DNA of 64,000 bases from Flavobacterium lacustre (GCF_027474525.2 NZ_CP114882.2:1116001-1180000), one strand, 5' to 3'; counted from the first letter of the stretch, positions 44,308 to 55,579 are shown. The notes: generated from the sequence alone by a model not told the origin. Numbers and translations are program-made.

Positions 44308-46368
44308 TTAATTTATCGTTTCTCCATTGGCAACGCCATCTGTATCCGGATTTACAAAAACCAATTTTCCTTCGGTGTTTGTTGTCATCAAAATCATTCC
44401 TTGACTTTCTACGCCACGAAGGTTTCTTGGAGCCAAATTCACTAAAACAGTCACTTTTTTACCAATAATATCTTCTGGTTTAAAACTCTCCGCAATCCCT
44501 GAAACGATTGTGCGGACATCAATTCCGGTATCGACTTTCAAAATCAAAAGCTTGTTGGCTTTCGGCATTTTTTCGGCTTCCAAGATTGTTCCCACACGAA
44601 TATCCATTTTAGCAAAATCCTCAAATTGAATGGCTTCTTTCTGTGGTTCCGCTTTTTTGTTTTCGGCAGTATTAGCAGTTTTTGTCGCTTCCAGTTTGTC
44701 TATTTGTTTTTGAATTTCCTCATCTTCAATTTTAGCAAACAATAATTCCGCTTCGCCAATTTGGTGACCAGCCGGAATCAAATCAGATGTTTCTGAGATC
44801 GTATTCCAGTTCAACGGACTTTCTATTTTTAGAATTCTTGATAATTTTTTTGCTGTAAATGGCAAGAATGGTTCGCAAAGTGAGCTCAAAGCAGCTGCAA
44901 TTTGCAACGCCACATACATTTGTGTTTGTACGCGTTCCGGATTGTCTTTGATTACTTTCCAAGGCTCTTCGTCAGCCAAATATTTATTTCCTAAACGAGC
45001 CACATTCATCAATTCGCTCAACGCTTCACGGAATCTGTAGCGCTCCACAGAACTAGAAATCACAGCTGGATACGCTTTCAATTCAGTTAAAGTGGCTTCG
45101 TCTACTTCCGAAAGTTCATTCGGTTGTGGTACAATTCCGTTGTAATATTTATTAGTCAAAACCACGACACGATTAATGAAATTTCCGTAAATCGCAACCA
45201 ATTCATTGTTGTTTCTTGCTTGAAAATCTTTCCAGGTAAAATCATTATCTTTCGTTTCCGGCGCATTCGATGTCAACGCATAACGCAAAACATCTTGCTG
45301 ATTCGGAAATTCTTCCAAATATTCGTGCAACCAAACCGCCCAGTTTTTGGAAGTCGATAATTTATTTCCTTCCAAGTTCAAGAACTCATTTGCAGGCACA
45401 TTGTCCGGCAAAATATAACTTCCTTCAGCCTTTAACATCGCAGGAAAAATGATGCAATGGAAGACAATATTGTCTTTCCCAATAAAGTGAACTAGTTTTG
45501 TGTCTTTATCTTTCCAGTAAGGTTCCCAATCTTTTCCTTCGCGCAAGGCCCATTCTTTAGTGGAAGAAATATAGCCAATCGGTGCGTCAAACCATACATA
45601 TAATTTTTTTCCTTCGGCGCCTTCAACGGGAACATCAATTCCCCAATCTAAGTCACGAGTTACCGCGCGAGGCTCTAATCCGCCGTCAATCCAAGATTTT
45701 ACTTGTCCATAAACATTCGGTTTCCAGTCGTTTTTATGTCCAACGAGAATCCATTCTTTCAAGAAATCTTCATAACGGTCTAAAGGTAAAAACCAGTGTT
45801 TCGTAGATTTCAAAATAGGAGTTTCTCCAGTGATTGTCGATTTTGGATTAATCAAATCCGTCGCATTCAGCGTCGAACCGCATTTTTCGCATTGATCACC
45901 ATACGCTTCATCGTTACCACATTTTGGGCAAGTTCCCACCACAAAACGGTCTGCCAAGAACTGATCGGCTTTTGCATCATACAATTGTTTGGTCACTTCT
46001 TCGATAAAATCGCCTTTATCATATAGTGTTCTAAAAAATTCCGAAGCGGTATCATGATGAATTTTGGCAGAAGTTCGGGAATAATTATCAAACGAAATTC
46101 CGAAATCTGAGAACGATTTACGAATGATTCCGTCATATTTATCGATTACTTCCTGTGGCGTAATGCCTTCTTTTTTGGCTTTCATCGAAATAGCCACGCC
46201 GTGTTCATCGCTTCCGCAAACAAATAAAACGTCTTTTCCTTGCAATCGTAAATAACGGGAATAAATATCTGAAGGCACGTAAACACCTGCCAAATGGCCA
46301 ATGTGAATCGGTCCGTTTGTATAAGGTAACGCTGCTGTAATCGTATATCTTTTTGGATTCTGTATCAT
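44308..46368 (-). CDS. metG: Methionyl-tRNA synthetase
   Basis: The 686-residue enzyme charges tRNA-Met. It shows HIGH in [14 protein letters not shown], a variant KMSKS as NKLSTSKNW, a zinc-finger insert with [18 protein letters not shown], and a C-terminal tRNA-binding/EMAP-like domain from [16 protein letters not shown] chose ATG 46368 ([18 protein letters not shown]), the family start; the longer start at 46422 overlaps the promoter. Confidence 0.97.
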   Translation of the reverse strand: MIQNPKRYTITAALPYTNGPIHIGHLAGVYVPSDIYSRYLRLQGKDVLFVCGSDEHGVAISMKAKKEGITPQEVIDKYDGIIRKSFSDFGISFDNYSRTSAKIHHDTASEFFRTLYDKGDFIEEVTKQLYDAKADQFLADRFVVGTCPKCGNDEAYGDQCEKCGSTLNATDLINPKSTITGETPILKSTKHWFLPLDRYEDFLKEWILVGHKNDWKPNVYGQVKSWIDGGLEPRAVTRDLDWGIDVPVEGAEGKKLYVWFDAPIGYISSTKEWALREGKDWEPYWKDKDTKLVHFIGKDNIVFHCIIFPAMLKAEGSYILPDNVPANEFLNLEGNKLSTSKNWAVWLHEYLEEFPNQQDVLRYALTSNAPETKDNDFTWKDFQARNNNELVAIYGNFINRVVVLTNKYYNGIVPQPNELSEVDEATLTELKAYPAVISSSVERYRFREALSELMNVARLGNKYLADEEPWKVIKDNPERVQTQMYVALQIAAALSSLCEPFLPFTAKKLSRILKIESPLNWNTISETSDLIPAGHQIGEAELLFAKIEDEEIQKQIDKLEATKTANTAENKKAEPQKEAIQFEDFAKMDIRVGTILEAEKMPKANKLLILKVDTGIDVRTIVSGIAESFKPEDIIGKKVTVLVNLAPRNLRGVESQGMILMTTNTEGKLVFVNPDTDGVANGETIN

Positions 46369-46409
46369 AAAATTATTTTTAGATTCTGAAATTAATTCAG
46401 AATGCGCTG

Positions 46410-46417
46410 CAAAAATA
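46410..46417 (-). promoter_or_regulatory. -7 promoter box for metG
   Basis: Minus-strand TATTTTTG matches TAnnTTTG, 41 nt before the metG ATG. An 8-bp inverted repeat ATTCTGAA/TTCAGAAT (46383-46403) lies between the box and the gene. Upstream sequence to 46606 is AT-rich with no further feature seen. Confidence 0.55.
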
Positions 46418-46606
46418 AGCAATAGAATTGATAGTCCCGATGCTTCGCTGTGGTTTTATTAGCGACTCTTTATTGTTCTGTTTTTTAAAATGAATGTGGT
46501 TGATATGAAAAATAAATTAAATTCAATTTTAATTAATCAGTATTTGTTTTTAAATTAATAGTAAAAATTAACTATTAATTAATAAAAATCATTATAAGAA
46601 AACCTC

Positions 46607-46614
46607 TATATTTG
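46607..46614 (+). promoter_or_regulatory. -7 promoter box for the first surface-protein gene
   Basis: TATATTTG matches TAnnTTTG exactly and lies 40 nt upstream of the ATG at 46655. Confidence 0.65.
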
Positions 46615-46654
46615 CGCAAAAATTAACTTAATTAGGCTTTGCAATCAATACTTT

Positions 46655-49600
46655 ATGAGAAATAAATTACTCTCTAAAAAAGCAAATAACTTGTTTTTCT
46701 TCTTTGTTTTAATCTTATTATTTACTGTTTCATTATCGAATGCTGCAAATCGTTTTTCTGTAGCAACGGGCAACTGGAGTTCAACTGCAACTTGGTCAGC
46801 AACTTTAGGAGGTGCATCGGGTGCATCGGTTCCTGTAGCTGGAGATGTTGTTACTATTGCCGGAGGTTTTACAGTGACGCTTTCTGCAAACGCAGCTTGT
46901 ACGGATGTTACGGTTAATGCAGGAAGTGCTTTAAATATCGTAAATAGAACCCTTACAGCATCAGGTTTTTTTGTAAATAATGGGTCGGTTACTGGAACAA
47001 CCGGAACTATATCACTTATGGGTAATTTTACGAATTCGGGGACATTTACTTTGAGAACAGGACGATTAGCAGTATCTGCCGGTACTTTTTCCAGTACAAA
47101 TTCCTTTACTTTCACAGGAGCAGGAATGTTAGTTTTAGGAGGAAATTTTTCATATTCAGGAACATTTACTTTATTATCTGCACAAGTTCAGTTTACCGGA
47201 ACAGCAAATCAATCAATACAAGGCTTTACTACAACAGGAACAGTTAGTATGCTCAAAACAGGAGGGACAGCCACCCTTTCAGGGAATGTAAATGGTGCCG
47301 GATTAACCATTAGTGGTGTTGGAGGGACTTTAAATTTGGTTTCAGGAACGCACACTTTTTCTGGAAATTGGACTAGAACAAATGGGACTTTAAATTGTGG
47401 TTCAAGTCTTTTGAGAATCCGTGGAAATATCTCGGGTACAGGAGGCGCGTTTACAGCAGGTTCCGGAACGGTAGAATATTATAGAGCAGGAGGACAGACT
47501 GCAGCTGTATTGACATACAATAATTTAATACTTTCAGGTTCAAATACGAAGACCTTTGCTAATTTACCTACGGTAAATGGTGTTCTGTCTATGCAAGGTA
47601 CGGCAACAGTAAATGTGTTAACAGGAGCTATAACTTATGGCGCAAATGCTACACTTCAATATAATACGGCTACAGCAAGAAGCGTTGGAGCTACAGATGA
47701 ATGGATTACACCATTTATAGCATCAGGGGGAGTTGTTATTGCTAATACTGGTAAAATAACAATGACTGTGGCGAAAACATTTAATGCCACAGCTCCACTT
47801 ACTGTAAATTCTTCTGCACAATTAGGATTGGGGACTGTATTATTGACTTTGAATGGTAATTTTATTAATAATGGTTTAGCTACAGGAACAACAGGAGGTG
47901 TAACTATTACAGGAACAGCAACACAAAGCATAGGTGCTTTTACTACAACAGGTACAGTTTCAATGACAAAAGCATCAGGTACAGCAACGCTTACAGGAAA
48001 TATAAATGGAGCAGGATTGACTATAAATGGAGTAGCAGGGACATTGAATTTAGGAACAGGATTGACTCATACACTTACCGGAGCGGTTGCATTGAACAGT
48101 GGTACATTAAATGGAGGTTCGAGTAGGTTGAATGTAAATTTTTCAGGCTCAGCATGGAATGGAACAGGCTCTAATTTTAACAGAGGAACAGGAACAGTAA
48201 ATTTTGGAGGAGCTGCTCAAACACTTGATGTAGTTTCTACGTTTAATAACCTTATATTTTCTAATTCGGGAATTAAAACACTTGCAGGGGTACCTACAAT
48301 AAATGGAATTCTTTCTATGGAGGGAACAGCTACGGTTTCTGTGGTTCCAAATTATGGCACATCAGCTACATTACAATATAATAGATCAGTATATCAAGGT
48401 ACAGGTCCGGAATGGAAAACACCATTTACATCAACAGGAGGTGTTAATATTATTAATACTGGAACAATTACATGTGGTGGGGCTAAAGTTTTTAATGCAG
48501 GTGTGCCTTTAAGTATTTCAGGTGGTGCTACTTTAGATAACGGAGGTTTTGCAATTTCAGGTGGTTCAACGCTATTTGTTGCTGATACAGGAACATTGGT
48601 AGTAAGCGGAGCAAGTGTTTTTCCTTCAGGTTTTGGAACAACAACTTTAAGTCCAACGAGTACTGTGGAATATACCGGTACAGTACAAAGTATTGCAAAT
48701 CATGTATATGGTAATTTAGTTCTTACGGGTTCGGGCAACAAAAATTTTACAGCTGCAACCACAATTGTGGGGAGTCTTGAAGTGACAGGTTCTGCAGTAG
48801 CTATTTTACCTAATGGAACACTCTCATCAGCAAGTTCAATATTATTTTCCGGAGTTTTACAAACATCAGGCAATTGGGGAGGAACTGCTTCAGGAGCAAC
48901 TTTTAAAAGCGGTCCTAGATTTGGGAGTACTACAACGGGTATTATAAGTAACATATCTTGTACCGTTGGTTATTGGTTAGGCGGAATTAGTACGGATTGG
49001 AGCGTGGCAGGAAACTGGTGTGGCAGTGTTTTACCAACAGCAATAACGGATGTTACTATAGCTCCAGCTGTAAGGCAGCCTGTCTTATCAGCTTCAAGTG
49101 TATGTCGAAATATAACTATAGCAAGTGGAGCAAGTTTGGGCTTAGCTTCAAATACATTAACCGTTAGTGGTAATTGGACTAATAACGGAGGTACATTTAC
49201 GGCGGGAACAGGCACAGTAGTTTTTAATGGTATTGCTGCACAATCTATAGGAGGGACAAGTGTCTCTGTCTTTAATAATTTAACGAATGCAAATACAAAT
49301 GCTGCTATTACGGCAGGAAGAGGCATTACTGTCAATGGAATATTAAGTATGAGTAATGTAGCATCTTTGTTAGAAATGCAAACTTTTGCATTAAGCGGAG
49401 GAGCTTCTTTTTCTAATACGGGAGCAGGTCAAATACGAACTTCAAATACGACTTCTTTACCTATTCCGACTGGGAAAACTTGGAATAATACAATTGTATA
49501 TTTGAATCCAACGGGTGGACAAACGATTGTTGGCGGAACCTATAATGGAACACCTTCTTTGGAAATAGATAATATATCTGGAATTCAAACTGCCTCTGGT

Positions 49601-51445
49601 GCTATAGTAGCCGGAGGACAATTAAATATCAATAATGGAGGAACTCCAACATTTAAAACGAATGGATTTCCTTTGACTGTACATGCATTAAATCTAAATT
49701 CTGGAGCAACATTAGATATGGGAACAGGAGTGTTTTCATATGCAAATCTTGTTGCTATGAATGGTACTGTTCGTTTTTCGGGCGCTACGAATGGATTAGC
49801 TTTTCCTTCGGGGACAGTCGAATATTATGCTGCAACACCTACGGTAGCTATTGTTGCTGATGGGGTTTATTATGATTTACTATTTTCGGGTACCGGAACA
49901 TATACTATTGGTAGTAATATAGAAGTTGCTAATACTTTGACGGTGAATAGTGGAGCGTTAAAAGTTTTAGACTCATTTTCAGTATCTGTTGATGATGCAG
50001 TAATTGTTTCTCCTCTGGCAACATTCACATTAGAAAATAATGCAAGTTTGGTACAAATAGGTTATACAGGACCTAATACCGGTGAGATTAACGTGATAAG
50101 AAACACAACCCCAATTGTATTAGACGACTATACTTATTGGTCTTCTCCAACGACTGGGACCCAAACATTACATGATTTTTCTCCAAATACCTACAGTGGA
50201 AGGTTCTATAATTATAATAATAGTTGGGGAAGTCTAAATGAAACAACAACAGTTTTTGAACCAGGAATAGGCTATGCAATTCAAGCCTCTCAAGGAACGA
50301 GTTCTACAATACCTTCCGTTGATACCTCTTATCAATTTGTTGGAGTTCCAAATAATGGTACTACGGTTGTCCCGTTAGTTGTTAGAACATCCGACAATAA
50401 AGGGCACCGATTAATAGGGAATCCTTATCCATCAGCCATAGATGCGGATGATTTTATTAATGCTAATCTTGAATATACAGGAACAATTAATCAAACTATT
50501 ACTGGGACCTTATATTTTTGGACACACAATCATGCTACATCCGGATATGATTATATGGCAACCGATTATGCTACTTATAATTTATTTGGAAGTGTAGGAG
50601 TAAGTTCAGGTACAGGAAATTTAACGAATCCAAGTCAGTATATTGCTTCAGGTCAAGGATTTTTTGTTCAAAATAAATTTGCAGGTGATATTACGTTTGA
50701 CAACACTATGCGAATTATAGAAAACAACACCAATTTTTACAGACAGAATAAAGTTAATAGTGATGAAGATCGCAGCAGAATTTGGCTTAAACTCGCTAAG
50801 AATGCAGTTGATGTAACAGGAACTTTGATTGGTTATGGACCAAATTCAACAAATGAATACGATTCAGGTTATGACAGTTTTGTTTATGATAAGAATCAGT
50901 CTTTTTCTATTTATAGTTTTATTGGAACAAATAAAATGGCGATACAAAGTAAAGTTTTACCATTTGTAGACTCAGACACATTTCCTATAGGATATAGCAT
51001 TAATTCAGCAGGAAACGCTACAATAAGTATTGAAAAAGTCGATGGATTCTTCTTGTATGATCAACCGGTTTATCTTGAAGATAAAGTATTAAATGTAGTG
51101 CATGATATTGTAAATTCTCCTTACATTTTTAGTACAGCTGCGGGTACTTTTAATGATCGTTTTGTTTTACGTTATACGGATAAAACTCTTGGAACAGATG
51201 ATTTCGAATCCATAGAAAAAAGTGTTTTGATTTCTAAAAATAAAAGTGAACTGCGAATAAAATCAGCTGTTGAGAACATTAAAAATATTGCAGTATATGA
51301 TTTACTTGGTCGAAAGGTTTTTGAAAAAAGTGACGTAAATAATACGGAGTTTTCAACATCAGATTTTGTATTAAGAAATCAAATAGTGGTAGTAAAAGTA
51401 ACTTTAGAAAACGGAAAAACGGTCTCTCAAAAAGTAGTTTTTTAA
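46655..51445 (+). CDS. Giant T9SS-secreted beta-strand-repeat surface protein
   Basis: The 1596-residue protein has a Sec signal peptide (VLILLFTVSLSNA) and a long Gly/Thr/Ser-rich beta-helix-like region of about 1100 residues with a G8-like start. Internal repeats include two close copies of QSI-n-FTTTGTVSM (about 47216 and 47926) and WSVAGNWCGSVLPTAITDV. The last 450 residues share a module (TYWSSP, LIGNPYPSAI, YFWTH) with the next gene and end with a ChiA-like T9SS signal (VYDLLGRKVFEKS ... KTVSQKVVF). Likely adhesin or surface layer component. Confidence 0.85.
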   Translation: MRNKLLSKKANNLFFFFVLILLFTVSLSNAANRFSVATGNWSSTATWSATLGGASGASVPVAGDVVTIAGGFTVTLSANAACTDVTVNAGSALNIVNRTLTASGFFVNNGSVTGTTGTISLMGNFTNSGTFTLRTGRLAVSAGTFSSTNSFTFTGAGMLVLGGNFSYSGTFTLLSAQVQFTGTANQSIQGFTTTGTVSMLKTGGTATLSGNVNGAGLTISGVGGTLNLVSGTHTFSGNWTRTNGTLNCGSSLLRIRGNISGTGGAFTAGSGTVEYYRAGGQTAAVLTYNNLILSGSNTKTFANLPTVNGVLSMQGTATVNVLTGAITYGANATLQYNTATARSVGATDEWITPFIASGGVVIANTGKITMTVAKTFNATAPLTVNSSAQLGLGTVLLTLNGNFINNGLATGTTGGVTITGTATQSIGAFTTTGTVSMTKASGTATLTGNINGAGLTINGVAGTLNLGTGLTHTLTGAVALNSGTLNGGSSRLNVNFSGSAWNGTGSNFNRGTGTVNFGGAAQTLDVVSTFNNLIFSNSGIKTLAGVPTINGILSMEGTATVSVVPNYGTSATLQYNRSVYQGTGPEWKTPFTSTGGVNIINTGTITCGGAKVFNAGVPLSISGGATLDNGGFAISGGSTLFVADTGTLVVSGASVFPSGFGTTTLSPTSTVEYTGTVQSIANHVYGNLVLTGSGNKNFTAATTIVGSLEVTGSAVAILPNGTLSSASSILFSGVLQTSGNWGGTASGATFKSGPRFGSTTTGIISNISCTVGYWLGGISTDWSVAGNWCGSVLPTAITDVTIAPAVRQPVLSASSVCRNITIASGASLGLASNTLTVSGNWTNNGGTFTAGTGTVVFNGIAAQSIGGTSVSVFNNLTNANTNAAITAGRGITVNGILSMSNVASLLEMQTFALSGGASFSNTGAGQIRTSNTTSLPIPTGKTWNNTIVYLNPTGGQTIVGGTYNGTPSLEIDNISGIQTASGAIVAGGQLNINNGGTPTFKTNGFPLTVHALNLNSGATLDMGTGVFSYANLVAMNGTVRFSGATNGLAFPSGTVEYYAATPTVAIVADGVYYDLLFSGTGTYTIGSNIEVANTLTVNSGALKVLDSFSVSVDDAVIVSPLATFTLENNASLVQIGYTGPNTGEINVIRNTTPIVLDDYTYWSSPTTGTQTLHDFSPNTYSGRFYNYNNSWGSLNETTTVFEPGIGYAIQASQGTSSTIPSVDTSYQFVGVPNNGTTVVPLVVRTSDNKGHRLIGNPYPSAIDADDFINANLEYTGTINQTITGTLYFWTHNHATSGYDYMATDYATYNLFGSVGVSSGTGNLTNPSQYIASGQGFFVQNKFAGDITFDNTMRIIENNTNFYRQNKVNSDEDRSRIWLKLAKNAVDVTGTLIGYGPNSTNEYDSGYDSFVYDKNQSFSIYSFIGTNKMAIQSKVLPFVDSDTFPIGYSINSAGNATISIEKVDGFFLYDQPVYLEDKVLNVVHDIVNSPYIFSTAAGTFNDRFVLRYTDKTLGTDDFESIEKSVLISKNKSELRIKSAVENIKNIAVYDLLGRKVFEKSDVNNTEFSTSDFVLRNQIVVVKVTLENGKTVSQKVVF

Positions 51446-51466
51446 AAATATATAATAGTATTTATG

Positions 51467-51504
51467 AAAAATCCCATCTTAATCAAAAATAAGATGGGAT
51501 TTTT
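51467..51504 (+). terminator. Terminator after the first surface-protein gene
   Basis: Perfect 15-bp stem AAAAATCCCATCTTA (51467-51481) / complement (51490-51504), 8-nt loop, then a T-rich tail. Confidence 0.9.
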
Positions 51505-51539
51505 ATTTGTAAGATTTTAAATATCACTAAATGTGGGTA

Positions 51540-51570
51540 TTGTAGGAATAAACTAATGTTTTTATATTTG
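51540..51570 (+). promoter_or_regulatory. Promoter of the delta-60 repeat protein gene
   Basis: TTG (51540-51542), 20-nt spacer, then TATATTTG (51563-51570). A 5'-leader hairpin follows (ATTGATTCG at 51573-51581 pairing with CGAATCAAT at 51597-51605), before the ATG. Confidence 0.7.
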
Positions 51571-51671
51571 GAATTGATTCGGCTTTAAAAACAAGTCGAA
51601 TCAATAACGCTAAAAAACTGCTTATGATATTTCCCCCACAGGTTAAGCAAAAAAACACATCACTTTTTTTG

Positions 51672-54600
51672 ATGCAGAGTAGAACCAAAATTTGGTTTTT
51701 GATTGTGTTTATTCTTCTTTTTTTTAATTCCATTTATTCCCAACAAGGCAAAGTTGATCTCCAATTTAATACATATGATGACGGATTATTGGGAGATGGT
51801 TTTGATAATGCGGTAAGAACAGTTTCGTTACAAGCTGATGGAAAATTAATTGTCGGCGGTGATTATTTAAATTTTAACGGTGCCACAACTCCTTATTTGT
51901 GTCGTCTGTACTCGGATGGGACAAAAGACGTGTCATTTGATTTAGGGGCTGGTTTTAATGCGAAAGTATATTCCTCCTCTATTCAACCTGACGGAAAAAT
52001 TGTTCTTGGTGGGTCATTTACAGCTTTTAATGGTACGGCTGCAGGGCGTTTAATCCGTTTGAATGCCAATGGTTCGCGTGATGCAACTTTTAACACTTCA
52101 ATAGCCTCAAACACAGGAATCATTTACGCAACTGCTTTACAACCCGACGGAAATATTATTATTGTAGGGAGTTTTACAAAATACAATGGTATAACCGCAA
52201 ATCGATTGGCGAGAATTTTACCTGACGGAAATCTGGATTCTACTTTTAATATTGGTACAGGAGCAAGCGGATTGGTCGAAGAAGTTCAAATACAATCTGA
52301 TGGAAAGATACTTGTGGCGGGCTCTTTTGACTCTTTCAACGGATTTCCCAATAGCAGCAAAATAGTCCGGTTAAATAGCAATGGTAGTGTTGATGTTACT
52401 TTTGCCATTGGAACTGGTTTTAATGATACGGTAACGGCTTTGACTTTACAACCCGACGGTAAAATTTTGGTTGGAGGTATTTTTACAGTATATAATGGGT
52501 CGGTGGCCAATAGAATAGTGCGTTTAAATCAGGATGGTTCTATTGATGCCAGTTTTATTTCTGGTTTGGGATTCAATAATGGTGGTGTGGCAGTGATTCA
52601 AGTAAATGCCTCGGGTTCAATTATGGTTGGCGGTTCGTTTACGGATACTTATAATGGATCCGATGTGAATCGATTGGCGCTGTTGAATGCAACTGGCGTA
52701 ATCAATCCGATTTTTGATATTGGAGCCGGACCCTTTTCTGCAACGGTATATTCTTTGGTTACAGATTTAGATGGTTCTTGTTATGTTGGCGGTTCTTTTT
52801 CGATTTTTGATTCTCAAAATCAAGGAAGATTGGCTAAAATTGATGCCCTTGGAACTCTTGATGTTGGGTATTTAACGGCAGGTGTTGGGTTTGACAATTC
52901 GGTGGTGAAAATACTTTCTTTGCCAAATGATAGTGCGATGATTTTTGGAAATTTTACGAAATTTAATGGCGTAAGCGTTCCCAGAATTGCCAGATTATCA
53001 AACAACGGAACTTTAGACGAAACTTTTAATACAGCAGGTTTAGGCGCTGATGCTTTAATTAAAACCGCCTTTATACAACCTGATGATAAAATCATTTTTG
53101 CAGGTAGTTTTACACATTATAATGGAATTGCAGTAAATAGAATTACCCGGATTTTAGCTGATGGAACTTTGGATACTACTTTTAATTCCGGGACAGGGTT
53201 TAATAATCAAATTTATACATTGGCACTGCAGCTCGACGGGAAAACAATAGTTGGGGGAAATTTCACGAATTATAATGGTGTTTTAATCAATAGAATTGCT
53301 CGATTATTACCTGATGGGACGTTAGATTCCAGTTTTAATGTTGGTCTTGGTGCCGATGCAATTGTAGAAACAGTTTTGATTCAGACGGATGGAAAAATTT
53401 TAGTGGGAGGACGATTTGCTTTTTTTAATGGTAGTTTGTGTAATCGTTTAGTTCGTTTGAATACTAATGGAAGTATTGATTCTAGTTTTTCGGTTGGTTC
53501 AGGTTTTGATAAATATGTTTATACTTTAGCGCTGCAATCAGATAATAAATTGATTGTTGGAGGAACATTTTTAAATTATAACGGAGTCGCTGTAAAACGG
53601 ATTGTAAGATTGAATACGGATGGTAGTTTTGATGCTACTTTTACGACTGGAGCAGGATTTAGCAATGGAGAAATCAGGACAATTTTGGTTCAACCCGATA
53701 ATCGGTTATTAATTGGCGGAACTTTTTCGGGAACATACAACGGAGTTGCCGTAAAACGAATGTTACGGTTGTTGTCTAATGGGGTCTATGATACTACTTT
53801 TTCAGTAAATCTGAATGGAACGTTATTTAGCAGTTGCTTCACGCCAGAAAATAAAGTGTTGATTGGCGGTAACTTTAATTCGGTTTCCGGAATAACGAAA
53901 CATCGTGTGGCACGAATAAAATTGTGTACAAATAGTTCGGTTTGGAATGGAACTGTTTGGAGTAATGGCTTGCCTTCGGGAGAGAAAGAGTTGCTTTTTC
54001 ACGAGGATTTTACATTTTTGGCTTCGGCCAATGGTTGCAATTGCTCCATTGACTTAGGGAAAAAAGTTGTTGTTCCAAGTGCTATGACTTTAGGTTTAAG
54101 TTTTAATTATATAGGTTCCGGAACTTTGATTTTAGAAGATACTGCCGCATTTTATCAATCGGATGACGAAATGATTAATACGGGCGTAGTTGAGGTTAAA
54201 AGGAAAACTACTCCAATTTTAAAAACAGATTATACTTATTGGTCTTCTCCCGTATCAAACCAGCAATTGATAGCTGTTTCACCAGATTCGTCTCCTGATA
54301 AATTTTACTCTTTTGGTCCTAATGTTGCAAATTGGATACAAGAGACAGTAACCAATACTATGGATTCCGGTAAAGGATATATTATAAGAGGGCCCGAAAG
54401 TTTTTCGGAAACAGTTCCTGCAATTTATGAATCTGTGTTTAAAGGGATGCCTAATAACGGTATCGTTACTGCTTCAATAGGTACGACAGGCACTTCAAAT
54501 CTTATCGGAAATCCGTATCCTTCAGCGATAAATGCTGATTTGTTTTTGGCAGCGAATTCCAGTGTTATTAAAGGAACGGTTTATCTTTGGACACATAATA

Positions 54601-55538
54601 CTGCCTTTGCAAACAATGTTTATACTTCAAATGATTATGCGGTTTATAATTTATTGGGTGGAGTTGGGACAAGTTCTGCGGTGAATTCCGGTATAAACAA
54701 TGCAAAGCCAAATGGGAAAATTGCTTCTGGTCAAGCTTTTTTTGTAAAGGGAATAAATGGTGGCGGAAATGCTGTTTTTAATAATACTATGCGTATTGTG
54801 GGACAAAATGCTTCTTTTTTTAAGTCAAATGGAATTCGGAATACAAAATCTTTAGCAGTAATCGAAAAACATCGTATTTGGTTGAATCTGTCGAATGATC
54901 AAGGTGCTTTCAAACAAATTTTAATTGGTTATGCAACAGGAGCCAGTAATAATGAGGATGATTTATTAGATGCTAAAAGTTTTAATGGGAATGCATTTTT
55001 AGATTTTTATAGTCTTAATCAAGAAACTAAATTAGTCATTCAAGCCAGAGCATTGCCATTTGAAGAAACCGATGAGGTACCTTTAGGTTACAAAACCGCT
55101 ATCGAAGGGATTTTTAGTATCAATATTGATGAAGTTGATGGAGTATTAAAGAATCAATCCATTTTTATTGAGGACAAACAAATCAATATAATTCATGATT
55201 TACAAAAAGAAGCGTATTCCTTTTTTACGGAAAAAGGATTATTTAAGGATCGTTTTGTTTTGCGCTACAGGGATAAAAATCTAGGAATTTCGGCCGTTGA
55301 ACAAAAAGAAAATACAGTTTTAATATTTCATAATGACAAACAAATACAAATCAGTTCTTTGGACGAAAGAATTGATAAAGTAGTTGTTTACAATCTTTCG
55401 GGAAAGCAAGTGTATCAAAAAACGGATGTGAACTGTAAAGAATTAACGGTGTTTGATTTGGATTCAAGCCGTCAAATGAGTCTAGTGAAAACCACGTTAC
55501 AGAACGGAAAAACAGTTACAGGAAAAATCATGTATTAG
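51672..55538 (+). CDS. T9SS-secreted delta-60 repeat surface protein
   Basis: The 1288-residue protein has a signal peptide (IWFLIVFILLFFNSIYS) and about 14 delta-60 beta-propeller-like repeats of 50-58 residues, each with a QPDGKILVGGSFT-type core and a NRIVRLN-DGSID-type strand. A linker WNGTVWSNGLPSG leads to a 430-residue module shared with the upstream gene and a ChiA-like T9SS signal ending KTVTGKIMY. I prefer ATG 51672 since it starts a compact signal peptide; ATG 51624 is possible. The gene has its own promoter. Confidence 0.85.
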   Translation: MQSRTKIWFLIVFILLFFNSIYSQQGKVDLQFNTYDDGLLGDGFDNAVRTVSLQADGKLIVGGDYLNFNGATTPYLCRLYSDGTKDVSFDLGAGFNAKVYSSSIQPDGKIVLGGSFTAFNGTAAGRLIRLNANGSRDATFNTSIASNTGIIYATALQPDGNIIIVGSFTKYNGITANRLARILPDGNLDSTFNIGTGASGLVEEVQIQSDGKILVAGSFDSFNGFPNSSKIVRLNSNGSVDVTFAIGTGFNDTVTALTLQPDGKILVGGIFTVYNGSVANRIVRLNQDGSIDASFISGLGFNNGGVAVIQVNASGSIMVGGSFTDTYNGSDVNRLALLNATGVINPIFDIGAGPFSATVYSLVTDLDGSCYVGGSFSIFDSQNQGRLAKIDALGTLDVGYLTAGVGFDNSVVKILSLPNDSAMIFGNFTKFNGVSVPRIARLSNNGTLDETFNTAGLGADALIKTAFIQPDDKIIFAGSFTHYNGIAVNRITRILADGTLDTTFNSGTGFNNQIYTLALQLDGKTIVGGNFTNYNGVLINRIARLLPDGTLDSSFNVGLGADAIVETVLIQTDGKILVGGRFAFFNGSLCNRLVRLNTNGSIDSSFSVGSGFDKYVYTLALQSDNKLIVGGTFLNYNGVAVKRIVRLNTDGSFDATFTTGAGFSNGEIRTILVQPDNRLLIGGTFSGTYNGVAVKRMLRLLSNGVYDTTFSVNLNGTLFSSCFTPENKVLIGGNFNSVSGITKHRVARIKLCTNSSVWNGTVWSNGLPSGEKELLFHEDFTFLASANGCNCSIDLGKKVVVPSAMTLGLSFNYIGSGTLILEDTAAFYQSDDEMINTGVVEVKRKTTPILKTDYTYWSSPVSNQQLIAVSPDSSPDKFYSFGPNVANWIQETVTNTMDSGKGYIIRGPESFSETVPAIYESVFKGMPNNGIVTASIGTTGTSNLIGNPYPSAINADLFLAANSSVIKGTVYLWTHNTAFANNVYTSNDYAVYNLLGGVGTSSAVNSGINNAKPNGKIASGQAFFVKGINGGGNAVFNNTMRIVGQNASFFKSNGIRNTKSLAVIEKHRIWLNLSNDQGAFKQILIGYATGASNNEDDLLDAKSFNGNAFLDFYSLNQETKLVIQARALPFEETDEVPLGYKTAIEGIFSINIDEVDGVLKNQSIFIEDKQINIIHDLQKEAYSFFTEKGLFKDRFVLRYRDKNLGISAVEQKENTVLIFHNDKQIQISSLDERIDKVVVYNLSGKQVYQKTDVNCKELTVFDLDSSRQMSLVKTTLQNGKTVTGKIMY

Positions 55539-55547
55539 TAAAAAACT

Positions 55548-55579
55548 AAAAACCCATCACGGTAACCGGATGGGTTTTT
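55548..55579. terminator. Bidirectional terminator between surface protein and bioB
   Basis: Arms AAAAACCCATC (55548-55558) and GATGGGTTTTT (55569-55579) around a 10-nt loop, between convergent genes. Confidence 0.85.

Noticed and set aside
46369..46606. AT-rich interval upstream of the surface proteins as a phase-variation or origin region
   Set aside because: No inverted repeats with recombinase sites, no DnaA-box cluster and no simple-sequence tract were seen.
47196..48060. Repeated DNA inside the first surface-protein gene as a CRISPR-like or mobile repeat
   Set aside because: The repeats are in frame, of protein-repeat length, and diverged, so they reflect repeated protein units.
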